Shown piece after piece: positions 56,588-64,000 of a DNA stretch of 64,000 nucleotides. The stretch comes from Trinickia terrae. GTDB taxonomy: Bacteria; Pseudomonadota; Gammaproteobacteria; Burkholderiales; Burkholderiaceae. Location of the stretch: contig NZ_SWJE01000002.1 in assembly GCF_005144415.1 (NCBI RefSeq), positions 356,915 through 420,914 of the forward strand, given 5' to 3'. The notes below the pieces were generated by a model, which was not told where the DNA came from, searched no databases, and saw only the letters and a program-made list of their open reading frames with translations. Both the position numbers and the translations under genes were made by a program. The stretch's first letter is position 1, and each line of letters opens with the position of its first letter.

Positions 56588-58486
56588 TCAGCGGCCGCCC
56601 GGCGCGGACACCGCCAACGCACCGCAGGCGCCCATCGGCGCCGGCCTGCCGAAGTAGTACCCCTGCATGAACTTGCATCCGAGCCGTTGCAAGACCGCGA
56701 TCTGCTCCTCGGTCTCCACCCCCTCGATCACGCACGTGAGCTCGAGGTTGCGGCAAAGCTCCACGATGCTGCGCACGATCCCCTGCGCCGCCGCATCGCG
56801 GGCGATATCGCACACGAAGCTGCGGTCGACCTTGACGTGGTTCAGTGGCAGCTGGTGGATGCAATGCAGGCTCGAGTAGCCGGTGCCGAAGTCGTCGAGC
56901 GATATCTTTGCGCCGAGCCGCTTCAATTCGGAGAGCGCCGCGCGTCCTTTCTCGAAGTCCTGCGTCATCGCGGTTTCGGTGACCTCGAATGTCAACCTGC
57001 CCGCATCGACGCCGCTTGCCTGCACCATCTCGCGAATCTTCTGCACCGCTTCCGGCGATGCGATGTCGCGCGCCGACAGATTGAACGAGACATGGATCCG
57101 CCGCCCACCCTCGTTCATGAACGCGAGCGCCTTGCCGAGCAGCACGGCCGTCAACTCGTGGATCAAGTCGCTCCTCTCCGCGACGCGGATGAAGAGCGCC
57201 GGCGACACATCGCCCAGCACCGGGCTGCTCCATCGAGCAAGGGCTTCGTGGGACGTCGCTTCGCCGGTGCGCGCATCGACGATCGGCTGGTAGTGCAGCG
57301 TCAATTCCCGTTCGAGATCGGCTTGGCGCAAGGCCTGCTCCACGCTGCCGAACTCGCGGATGCTGCTTTCGTGCTGCTCGGAAAAGATCGTCGTGTGTCC
57401 GCGCCGGTTTTCTTTTCCGTAGTACAGCGCGTAGTCCGCGCGCTCGAACAGTTGCTCGGCGTTTCGCCCCGCATCGGGAAACATGGCGATCCCGAGCGAC
57501 GCGGAGATTCTCGCCGTCGCCCGTGGCAACTCGTAAGGCAGGCGCAATGCGTCGCAAATCGCCGAGCCGATGTCGAGAAGCTGCCGCGGCGTGTCGATCT
57601 GCAGGAACAGCAAGCCGAATTCGTCGCCGCCCAGGCGCGCGATCTGCAACTGCTCGCTCATGAACGCCACCAGTCTTCGCCCGACCTCCTCCAGCAAACT
57701 GTCGCCGGCGCGATGGCCGTGCAGGTCGTTCACCTGCTTGAAGCCGTCGAGATCGATGACGCCCACCGCGAAGCTGCGGTCCGGCAGGCGGCCGTTCTCG
57801 AACTGCTCCGCCAGCTGGCGCAGAAAGTGCCGGCGATTCGGCAAGCCCGTCAGGCTGTCGGCATTGGCCAGCTTGTGGTTTTCGTCGTTGAGGGCTTCGA
57901 GTTCGCGCTGCTTCTGTTCGAGCGCGTTCTGCGAGCGCACCAGGTTGGAGAAGTCGCGATAGTAGGTCAGGAGAACCTTGACCATCGCCATCGACACCAG
58001 AACCATGTTGATGGCGATCGCGACGAACACCGGGTTGCCGGTCGCGGAGAAGAACAGCGCGAACGGAATCAGCACGACCGCCGTCAGCAGCAGCGCGGCG
58101 GTGCGCATGTGCATCAGGCAGAAGATGCAGCCGATCACGGTGATCGACATGTAGAACGCGACGTGCGCCTTCGCGTAGGCGCCCCCGTAGCGATAGAGGC
58201 TGAGCCCCCAGGCCGTGAACAGGCAGCCGAGCACCACGATCAGCCAGATCGTAGTCCTCAGACGTTGGGCGATCTGGCGGTCGCTCAGGTTGACGATCAG
58301 CTTCCTGCGCCTCGCCCAGACCGCCAGCCGCACCACGCAGGCAACGCACAGCACGGCGGGTACATATACGCTGAGCAGGTCCGGCGCGACGCCGATATGC
58401 GTGATGGCGACCGCGACGCTGTTGATGATCAGAATCAGATACAGCAGCGGCAACTGCCGTGAAAAGGCCTCGAACTGGGAGCGCAT
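56588..58486 (-). CDS. Membrane-bound GGDEF-EAL c-di-GMP protein
   Basis: 632 residues. An N-terminal region of about five or six membrane helices (to about 190) is followed by a coiled linker and a GGDEF domain (SLTGLPNRRHFL, ARLGGDEFGLLF). An EAL domain follows (TLHYQPIVDARTG, SHEALARW, DDFGTGYSSL, GVETEEQ). Both catalytic motifs look intact, so it may make or degrade cyclic di-GMP; in many dual proteins only one is active. I chose the ATG at 58486, which has a GGGGAG site; other in-frame ATGs are at 58519 and 58537. Confidence 0.93.
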   Translation of the reverse strand: MRSQFEAFSRQLPLLYLILIINSVAVAITHIGVAPDLLSVYVPAVLCVACVVRLAVWARRRKLIVNLSDRQIAQRLRTTIWLIVVLGCLFTAWGLSLYRYGGAYAKAHVAFYMSITVIGCIFCLMHMRTAALLLTAVVLIPFALFFSATGNPVFVAIAINMVLVSMAMVKVLLTYYRDFSNLVRSQNALEQKQRELEALNDENHKLANADSLTGLPNRRHFLRQLAEQFENGRLPDRSFAVGVIDLDGFKQVNDLHGHRAGDSLLEEVGRRLVAFMSEQLQIARLGGDEFGLLFLQIDTPRQLLDIGSAICDALRLPYELPRATARISASLGIAMFPDAGRNAEQLFERADYALYYGKENRRGHTTIFSEQHESSIREFGSVEQALRQADLERELTLHYQPIVDARTGEATSHEALARWSSPVLGDVSPALFIRVAERSDLIHELTAVLLGKALAFMNEGGRRIHVSFNLSARDIASPEAVQKIREMVQASGVDAGRLTFEVTETAMTQDFEKGRAALSELKRLGAKISLDDFGTGYSSLHCIHQLPLNHVKVDRSFVCDIARDAAAQGIVRSIVELCRNLELTCVIEGVETEEQIAVLQRLGCKFMQGYYFGRPAPMGACGALAVSAPGGR

Positions 58487-58871
58487 GAGCACGCTCCCCT
58501 CCCCTTTGGCGCTGAGCATCAATCTAGTAGAACGCATTTCGGTGACCCGGCTTGAACCCGATCGGATCGGCTGCTCTTGGTCGAGCGCGCCTCTCGGGCA
58601 AACGTTTCTTGCGATGTCCAGTGCTGGTTTGGCGGCGGCCGGCCGCATCGGCAACGACGCCTCGATCGCACCGATTCGGTGCGATCCTCGCGGAAACGCC
58701 GTCCTTTCCGGTTTACGGCAAATTGGCGGGGAGCTGAAGGCAGGGGCGTGCGTCCTGCGCGCCACGATCGGCTTGTCAGACGGCGCACGCAAGTGTCGGT
58801 AAGGAACCTGGGAGACAAGCGCGGCCGGCACCCGGAAAATCCCGGCCCTCTCGCCAGGAAATGGAAAGCAC

Positions 58872-58910
58872 AAAAAAGCACGCCCGCGTTCGCATGGAAC
58901 GCGGGCGTGC
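58872..58910 (-). terminator. Strong Rho-independent terminator of the ara operon
   Basis: A perfect 14-bp stem (58878-58891 with 58897-58910) and five-base loop, followed on the minus strand by six T (58877-58872). It lies 44 bases after the araH stop and separates the arabinose operon from the GGDEF-EAL gene. Confidence 0.95.
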
Positions 58911-58953
58911 CGATATGGAACTGCGTGGAACCGCGCGGCGCCAATGGCGCGTG

Positions 58954-59958
58954 CTACACGCGCGCCGCCGTGCGCCGGGTCCGGCGGTAGTGATCGAACA
59001 GCACCGCCAACAGCAGGATGCCGCCGCGAATCAGGTACTGATAGAACGTCGGCACGTTCATGAGGCTCATGGCGTCCTGCACCGAGCCCATGATCAGCAC
59101 GCCGACCAGCACGCCCGAGATCGTCGCGACGCCGCCCGTCAGCGATACGCCGCCGAGCACGCACGCGGAGATCACGCCGAGTTCGAGACCGACCGATGTC
59201 TTCGGGTCGCCCAAGCTCATGCGCGACGCGAGCATCACGCCGGCGAACCCGGTCACGAGCCCCTGCAATACGAACACGGCGATCTTGATGCGCGTGACGG
59301 GAAGCCCCGCGAGCAGCGCCGCATCGCTGTTGCCGCCGACGGCGAGCACGTTCTTGCCGAACACGGTCTTCCTGAGCAGGAAGCCGAACACGACGAAGCC
59401 GACGATGTTGCTCCAGATCGGATACGAGATGCCGAGGAACGAGCCGCCGCCGAGATCGAAGAAGCTCTCTTCGGTGATCATCACGGCGTCGCCGTTCGAG
59501 GCGATGTAGGCGAGGCCGCGCACGACTTCCATCATCGCGAGCGTGACGATCAGCGAGTTGATCCGGTAGCGGCCGACGAGCACGCCGTTCACGAGCCCGA
59601 CCGCGCCGCCCGCGAGAATGCCGCCCACGACGCCGAGCAGGACGCTGTGCGTGGCGGTGATCAGCATCGAGGCCACCACGCCTGACAGCGCGACGATCGA
59701 CGCCACCGACAAATCGACTTCGCCGAGCGCGAGCACGAACATCATCGTGACGGCGATCGAGCCGATCAGCGTGACCGAGAGCAGCAGGCCCTGCAGATTG
59801 CGGCTCGTGAGGAAGTCGGGCACGGTGATCGACAGGACGGCGAACAGGATCACGAACACCATGACGATGCCCGACTTGTTCATGACGCGCCATGCCTTGG
59901 CGGCGGCGGAAGCGGAGCCGGGCTGCTGAGGCTGCGTTAGGGACTGAGGTTGTTGCAT
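58954..59958 (-). CDS. araH: L-arabinose-type ABC transporter permease
   Basis: A 334-residue permease of the RbsC/AraH family with about eight to ten helices: GSIAVTMMFVLALGEVDLSVASIVALSGVVAS and GVLVGRYRINSLIVTLAMMEVVRGLAYI are characteristic, as is NSDAALLAGLPVTRIKIAVFVLQGL. The ATG at 59958 follows GAGAGAGA; the frame opens four codons earlier. It forms the channel of the sugar importer with the ATPase and binding protein upstream. Confidence 0.9.
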   Translation of the reverse strand: MQQPQSLTQPQQPGSASAAAKAWRVMNKSGIVMVFVILFAVLSITVPDFLTSRNLQGLLLSVTLIGSIAVTMMFVLALGEVDLSVASIVALSGVVASMLITATHSVLLGVVGGILAGGAVGLVNGVLVGRYRINSLIVTLAMMEVVRGLAYIASNGDAVMITEESFFDLGGGSFLGISYPIWSNIVGFVVFGFLLRKTVFGKNVLAVGGNSDAALLAGLPVTRIKIAVFVLQGLVTGFAGVMLASRMSLGDPKTSVGLELGVISACVLGGVSLTGGVATISGVLVGVLIMGSVQDAMSLMNVPTFYQYLIRGGILLLAVLFDHYRRTRRTAARV

Positions 59959-59983
59959 GGTCTCTCTCATTCGTTGCGGTACG

Positions 59984-61528
59984 TCACTGCGGCAGGGCCA
60001 GCTTGATCAGCTGATCGGGCGTCGCCTCGGCCTTCGGCAGATCGCCGACGATCCTGCCTTCCTTCATCACGAGCACGCGGTCGGCCACGCCGATCACCTC
60101 GGCCAGGTCGCTCGACACCATCAGCACCGTGCGCCCGCCCTCGGCGAGCCCGTAGAGCAGCTCATAGATCTGCGCGCGGGCGCCGACGTCGATGCCGCGC
60201 GTCGGCTCGTCCATCACGAAGACGTCGATCTTCTCGGCGAGCCAGCGCGACAAGATCACCTTCTGCTGGTTGCCGCCCGAGAGCGTGCCGATCGGCGTGT
60301 CGCCGTCGCGCGTCTTGATCGACAGCTTGGCGACGTAGTCGTCCGTCAGCTCGCGCTCGCGCCGCGCGTTGAGCAGGATGCGTCCGATGCTGAAGTGGCG
60401 GCGCGCGCTGATGTTGAGGTTGTCGGCCACCGATGCGATCGCGACGATGCCGTCCTGCTTGCGGTCTTCGGGGCACATCGCGATGCCCGCGCGCACCGCG
60501 TCGCGCGGCGTGACGAAATTCACGCGGCGTCCGTCGAGCTCGACATGTCCCGCGCTCGGCCGCGCCGCGCCGCAGATCAGCTTCATCAGCTCCGAGCGCC
60601 CCGCGCCGACGAGCCCGAAGAAGCCGACGATCTCGCCGCGCCGGGCGCTGAACGAAGCGGGCTCGGACAAGCCCGGCCCCATCAGCCCGTTCGCTTCGAT
60701 GCGCACGCCGCCATGCTCGCGCGCGCGATAGTTGTACACGTCGCGAATCGAGCGCCCCACCATGCAACTGATGAGGCGATCGCGATCGAGCCCCTCGACG
60801 GTCTCGAAGGTCTCGATCGAGCGCCCGTCGCGAAACACGGTGACGCGATCGCAAAGCTCGTAGACCTCGTCCATCCGATGGGTCACGTAGACGATCGCGC
60901 GGCCTTCGGCGCGCAACGCGTCGATGATCTCGAACAGCTGCTTCGTCTCGCGCGACGAGAGCGAGCTCGTCGGCTCGTCGAAGGCGATCACGCGCGCGTC
61001 GCGCATCAACGCCTTGCCGATTTCGATCATCTGCCGCTGGCCGATCGACAAGTCCTTGACCTGCGCGTTCGGATCAATCTGCTCGCCCAGGCGCGCGAGC
61101 GTGCCCATCGCCCGCTCGACGAGCGAGCGCTTGTCGAGCACGCCGAAGCGGCCCGGCAGTTGCCCGAGCATCAGGTTCTCCGCCACCGTCAGCTCGGGCA
61201 CCAAGTGCAGTTCCTGGTAGATGATCGCGATGCCGGCGTCGATGGCCGCCTTGGTGTTCGCAAAGCGCCGCTCGACGCCGCCAAGGCGCAGCGCGCCCGC
61301 TTGCGGATCGTTGACGCCCGAGAGCACCTTGAGCAGCGTCGACTTGCCCGCGCCGTTCTCGCCCATGAGGCCATGCACCTCGCCGGCGCGCACGTCGAAC
61401 GACACGCGATCGAGCGCGAGCACCCCGGGGAAGCTGACGGTGATGCCATCGAGCTGCAGGTACGGGGGCTCGGCGTCGCTGCGCGGCGCGTTCGGTTCGG
61501 CTTCGGCGATGTCGTTCGCGTCACGCAT
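59984..61528 (-). CDS. araG: L-arabinose-type ABC transporter ATPase (two NBDs)
   Basis: A 514-residue tandem ABC protein: first NBD with [17 protein letters not shown] and the signature [15 protein letters not shown], second with [16 protein letters not shown] and [15 protein letters not shown]. The second Walker A is degenerate, as usual in RbsA/AraG proteins. It powers sugar import with AraF and AraH. Confidence 0.93.
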   Translation of the reverse strand: MRDANDIAEAEPNAPRSDAEPPYLQLDGITVSFPGVLALDRVSFDVRAGEVHGLMGENGAGKSTLLKVLSGVNDPQAGALRLGGVERRFANTKAAIDAGIAIIYQELHLVPELTVAENLMLGQLPGRFGVLDKRSLVERAMGTLARLGEQIDPNAQVKDLSIGQRQMIEIGKALMRDARVIAFDEPTSSLSSRETKQLFEIIDALRAEGRAIVYVTHRMDEVYELCDRVTVFRDGRSIETFETVEGLDRDRLISCMVGRSIRDVYNYRAREHGGVRIEANGLMGPGLSEPASFSARRGEIVGFFGLVGAGRSELMKLICGAARPSAGHVELDGRRVNFVTPRDAVRAGIAMCPEDRKQDGIVAIASVADNLNISARRHFSIGRILLNARRERELTDDYVAKLSIKTRDGDTPIGTLSGGNQQKVILSRWLAEKIDVFVMDEPTRGIDVGARAQIYELLYGLAEGGRTVLMVSSDLAEVIGVADRVLVMKEGRIVGDLPKAEATPDQLIKLALPQ

Positions 61529-61534
61529 GCTCGA

Positions 61535-62539
61535 TCAGATCCCGAGTTCGTCGCGCACCTGTTTCCAGTTGTCGCGCGTCATCAACTTGCCCGTGGTCTG
61601 CGTATCGGCCTGCGGCTGCTTGCCCGCCTTGATCCAGTCGACGAGATTCTCGGCGCTCTCTTTGCCGTGGTTCGTCGAGCTGACCGCGATCGTGCCGTAG
61701 AAGCCCGTCGGCTCCTTGCGCTGGAGCTCGGCGAACGCCTCGCCCGCGCCGTTGATGCCGACGCCGATCACGTCCGCCGACGGAATGTGCAGCTGCTCCG
61801 ACGCGCGCACGCCGCCGATCACGGTTTCCTCGTTCAGCGCGTAGATCACCCATTTCTTGATGTTCGGGTGCTTGGCGAACACCGGCGAGGCCGCGTTGAA
61901 GCCGCCTTCGTCGTCGGTCGTCTTTTGCGGGGCGTCGAAGATGTTTTCCTTCTTGAAGCCGCTGGCGAGCAGCGACTGCGTGGCGCCGTCGGTGCGCAGC
62001 TTGGCGGTCGGCAGCTCGTAGTCGGTGATGCGCACGGCGCCCACTTCCTCAGGCTTCCAGCCGCGCTTCTTCATCTCGTCGCTGATCGCCTGGCCGACCT
62101 GGTTGCCGATCTTGAACGCCGACATGCCGAGGTGCGGCACATCGGCGAGCGGCTTGCCCGACGAATCGACCAGCTGATCGTCCACGCTCACGAACTTCAT
62201 GCCGTAGCGCTTCGCGCGCGCCTGGATCGCCGGCCCGAGCCGCACGTCGGGCGCGCAGATGACGAAGCCCTTCGCGCCTTGCGCGCCGAGGTTGTCGATC
62301 GCGGCCAGCACCTTCTCGCCGTCGGGCGTGCCGATGTTGACGACCGAGAAGCCATCCTTCTGGCCGAGCGCCGTCGCCGCCTTCTGCTCGTTGATGAACC
62401 ATGCCTGCTCGGGCATCTTCACGAGAAAGCCGATCTTGAGCGGCTCGTCTGCGTGCGCGATCGATTGCATCGACAGCGGCGCGGCGAACAAGGTGGCCAA
62501 GGCGGCGCACAGCGTCAGGCGTCGAAGCTTGCTGGTCAT
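61535..62539 (-). CDS. araF: L-arabinose periplasmic binding protein
   Basis: The 334-residue protein has a signal peptide (MTSKLRRLTLCAALATLFAA ... AHA). EPLKIGFLVKMPEQAWFINEQKAATALGQKDGFSVVNIGTPDGEKVLAAIDNLGAQGAKGFVICAPD follows, the arabinose-binding-protein opening. It captures the sugar in the periplasm. Six bases separate its stop from the araG start. Specificity for L-arabinose over galactose/fucose is inferred from the gene company. Confidence 0.9.
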   Translation of the reverse strand: MTSKLRRLTLCAALATLFAAPLSMQSIAHADEPLKIGFLVKMPEQAWFINEQKAATALGQKDGFSVVNIGTPDGEKVLAAIDNLGAQGAKGFVICAPDVRLGPAIQARAKRYGMKFVSVDDQLVDSSGKPLADVPHLGMSAFKIGNQVGQAISDEMKKRGWKPEEVGAVRITDYELPTAKLRTDGATQSLLASGFKKENIFDAPQKTTDDEGGFNAASPVFAKHPNIKKWVIYALNEETVIGGVRASEQLHIPSADVIGVGINGAGEAFAELQRKEPTGFYGTIAVSSTNHGKESAENLVDWIKAGKQPQADTQTTGKLMTRDNWKQVRDELGI

Positions 62540-62622
62540 ACTCGTCTCCTTTGATGCGATAGGTCGTTAGCGACCTGGTGTGGTTAGCGGGTAGTTCAAA
62601 GAGGGGCGGGCGCCGTCTCCGG

Positions 62623-63549
62623 TCAGTGGCCCCAGCGCAACGCGAGCGGATTCGCCTCGCGCGCCAGCTCGAGCAGTTCGGCGCGCGTCGCGGGCGCGAG
62701 CGCTTCGAGCGGATGGCGCACGGCGTCGCTCTTGATCACGCCGCCCTCCTTCATGACCGTCTTCGCGGCGCGCAAGCCGCACTGGCGGTTCTCGTAGTTG
62801 ATGAGCGGCAGGATGCGCGCGTAGCCTTCGCGCGCCTCTGCGCGGCGCCCGGCGCGAAATGCATCGAAGACCGGGCGGATCAGGTCGGGCAAGAGCGCGC
62901 TCGACATCGTGCCCGTCGCGCCGGCGTCGAGATCGGGCATCAGCGTGATCGCCTCCTCGCCGTCGAACGGGCCTTCGATCGTGTCGCCGCCCGCTGCGAT
63001 CAGCGCGCGCAGCTTCGCCGCGGCTTGCGGCACTTCGATCTTGAAGTAGCGCACGAGCGGCAATTCGCGCGCGAGCCGCACGAGGAACGGCACGGCGAGC
63101 GTGACGCCAGAGAGCGGCGCGTCCTGCACCATGACCGGCACGCCGGCCGCGTCGGCCACGCGTGCGAAATGATCGAACATGCCGTTTTCGTCGGCGCGCA
63201 GCGCGGCGCCGTGATAAGGCGGCATCAGCATGACGAGGCTAGCGCCCGCGGACGCCGCGCGCTGCGCCCGCGCGCTCGCGATGGCCGTGCTGAAGTGGCT
63301 GCACGTCACCATCACCGGCACGCGGCCGGCGGTGTGCTCGAGACACAGGTCGACGAGCGTGTCGCGCTCGACGTCGGTGAGCACGAACTGCTCGGAGTAG
63401 TTCGCGAGGATGCAGATGCCGTCGACGCCCTGATCGACCATGCAATCGATCACGCGCCGCTGGCCGTCGAGGTCGAGTTCGCCCGACTCCGTGAACGGCG
63501 TGGGCGCGACGGGAAAAACGCCCGAGAACGGGCGGGCAAAGGTGGCCAC
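62623..63549 (-). CDS. araD: L-2-keto-3-deoxyarabonate dehydratase (DHDPS/NAL superfamily)
   Basis: TIM-barrel aldolase-superfamily enzyme of 308 residues starting with GTG at 63549, eight bases after CAGGAG. GVFPVAPTPFTESGELDLDGQRRVIDCMVDQGVDGICILANYSEQF is the opening; YFKIEVP holds the Schiff-base Lys (about 170). The usual GTTGE loop reads ILANYSEQ, as in 2-keto-3-deoxy-arabonate dehydratases. It would convert 2-keto-3-deoxyarabonate to alpha-ketoglutarate semialdehyde. First gene of the operon araD-araF-araG-araH and divergent from the arabonate dehydratase. Confidence 0.82.
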   Translation of the reverse strand: MATFARPFSGVFPVAPTPFTESGELDLDGQRRVIDCMVDQGVDGICILANYSEQFVLTDVERDTLVDLCLEHTAGRVPVMVTCSHFSTAIASARAQRAASAGASLVMLMPPYHGAALRADENGMFDHFARVADAAGVPVMVQDAPLSGVTLAVPFLVRLARELPLVRYFKIEVPQAAAKLRALIAAGGDTIEGPFDGEEAITLMPDLDAGATGTMSSALLPDLIRPVFDAFRAGRRAEAREGYARILPLINYENRQCGLRAAKTVMKEGGVIKSDAVRHPLEALAPATRAELLELAREANPLALRWGH

Positions 63550-63870
63550 GGCTGGAACTCCTGTCCTGAATGAGGATTGATCCGACGACTGCCCGGCGCG
63601 TCGCCGACACGCCTCGGATGCCTTAATAGGCATACTATATTGGTCGACTCATCCGGAATCGATTAGCGTTTTCCCCAGATCATCCCGCCCAATAGTAATG
63701 CTATTTCTATGTAACCTTTCGGCAATTGCCTGGCAATTTCGTCAAATTTCCCGATATTTGAGTTCCCCGGGAGTTCGACCGGCGTCCTGACCTGCGTGTC
63801 CTATCGATCAGCCCGGTTTTTGGGAAAACGATTTTAGTCTTACTATTTAGGCTTCAGAGCCTCATCGAAG
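63550..63870. promoter_or_regulatory. Divergent control region of the arabinose genes
   Basis: About 320 bases between divergent arabinose genes. It contains a perfect 10-bp palindrome GGCAATTGCC (63721-63730), and its half-site GGCAATT is repeated at 63732-63738. A candidate minus-strand -10 (TATAGT, 63639-63634) is weak. A sugar-responsive regulator probably binds here, but none is encoded in the window. Confidence 0.5.
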
Positions 63871-64000
63871 ATGACCAACAAACCTCGCAAGCTCCGCTCC
63901 GCCCAATGGTTCGGCACGGCCGACAAGAACGGCTTCATGTACCGCAGCTGGATGAAGAACCAGGGCCTTCCCGATCACGTTTTCGACGGGCGCCCGGTCA
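63871..64000 (+). CDS. araC: L-arabonate dehydratase, IlvD/Edd family, 3' end outside window
   Basis: Only the first 43 residues are visible: MTNKPRKLRSAQWFGTADKN then GFMYRSWMKNQGLPDHVFDG. This N-terminus (LRS..WF...D..GF.YRSWMKNQG) is diagnostic of the arabonate/pentonate dehydratase branch of the IlvD/Edd iron-sulfur dehydratases. Divergent from the araD-type dehydratase and the ara transporter, it would convert L-arabonate to 2-keto-3-deoxyarabonate. The name araC here follows the oxidative-pathway usage, not the regulator. Confidence 0.85.
   Translation, partial: MTNKPRKLRSAQWFGTADKNGFMYRSWMKNQGLPDHVFDGRPV

Noticed and set aside
59957..62554. 865-codon open frame on the plus strand
   Set aside because: Exactly antisense to araH, araG and araF, whose products are unmistakable; its protein is Arg/His/Ala-rich without pattern.

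Overview
The window is high-GC, densely packed and partly operonic. Gene content and order point to a beta-proteobacterium of the Burkholderia group (Burkholderia, Paraburkholderia, Trinickia and relatives). The best signs are apaH beside rmlBACD-wzm-wzt; pyrC'-pyrB-pyrR-ruvX-yqgE; rubredoxin-thiD-groEL/ES; and an oxidative (non-phosphorylating) L-arabinose locus. This is inferred from gene content only; no 16S or marker search was possible.

Layout. (1) 1-23138: a surface-polysaccharide (probably O-antigen) locus. It holds a YfhO-like membrane protein, four or five glycosyltransferases, a FemAB-like acyltransferase, a beta-propeller protein, a 3-amino-3,6-dideoxyhexose set (FdtA-like isomerase, DegT aminotransferase, NeuD-like acetyltransferase), a second DegT aminotransferase, the Wzm/Wzt exporter, rmlDCAB, apaH and cysC. 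Inside it, 7428-9157 looks like a recombination scar with a diverged tRNA-Pro-like sequence, a 2OG-Fe(II) oxygenase-like gene and a truncated glycosyltransferase. (2) 23161-33241: conserved housekeeping: an acyltransferase, an inactive-looking dihydroorotase, ATCase, PyrR, RuvX, YqgE, a hypothetical protein, rubredoxin, a divergent ThiD, then groES-groEL with a perfect CIRCE and a clear sigma-70 promoter. (3) 33242-38068: an accessory zone with decayed gene remnants (M24-peptidase-like, AIG2-like, LysR-like), a LysE exporter with a YqcI/YcgG-family gene and a ModE-like regulator, a PEBP-family protein and an AraC regulator. (4) 38143-46663: signal transduction: a CHASE3 kinase, a single-domain receiver and a REC-PAS-kinase on the minus strand, then a TorT/TorS-like binding protein and hybrid kinase on the plus strand whose expected third gene is missing. 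(5) 46774-56252: a second sugar operon: CDP-glucose synthesis (rfbF, rfbG), sulfotransferase, APH-fold kinase, epimerase, a split transketolase, GtrA, GtrB-like GT2 and a polytopic membrane protein. (6) 56588-64000: a GGDEF-EAL protein, then an arabinose ABC transporter with keto-deoxy-arabonate dehydratase, and the start of a divergent arabonate dehydratase gene.

How they fit together: RmlA/RmlB make dTDP-4-keto-6-deoxyglucose, which can feed both rhamnose (RmlC/RmlD) and an N-acylated 3-amino sugar (FdtA/DegT/NeuD-like). The glycosyltransferases would assemble the chain and Wzm/Wzt export it. The second operon should make CDP-4-keto-6-deoxyglucose. Its transketolase pair suggests, as inference only, that a two-carbon branch is added. 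A sulfotransferase here and an APS kinase 30 kb away suggest sulfation. The ara genes import arabinose and convert it through arabonate and 2-keto-3-deoxyarabonate.

The leading candidate for an undescribed system is the CDP-sugar/transketolase/APH/sulfotransferase operon. The YqcI/YcgG-LysE-ModE module and the tRNA-Pro-like/2OG-oxygenase pair come next.
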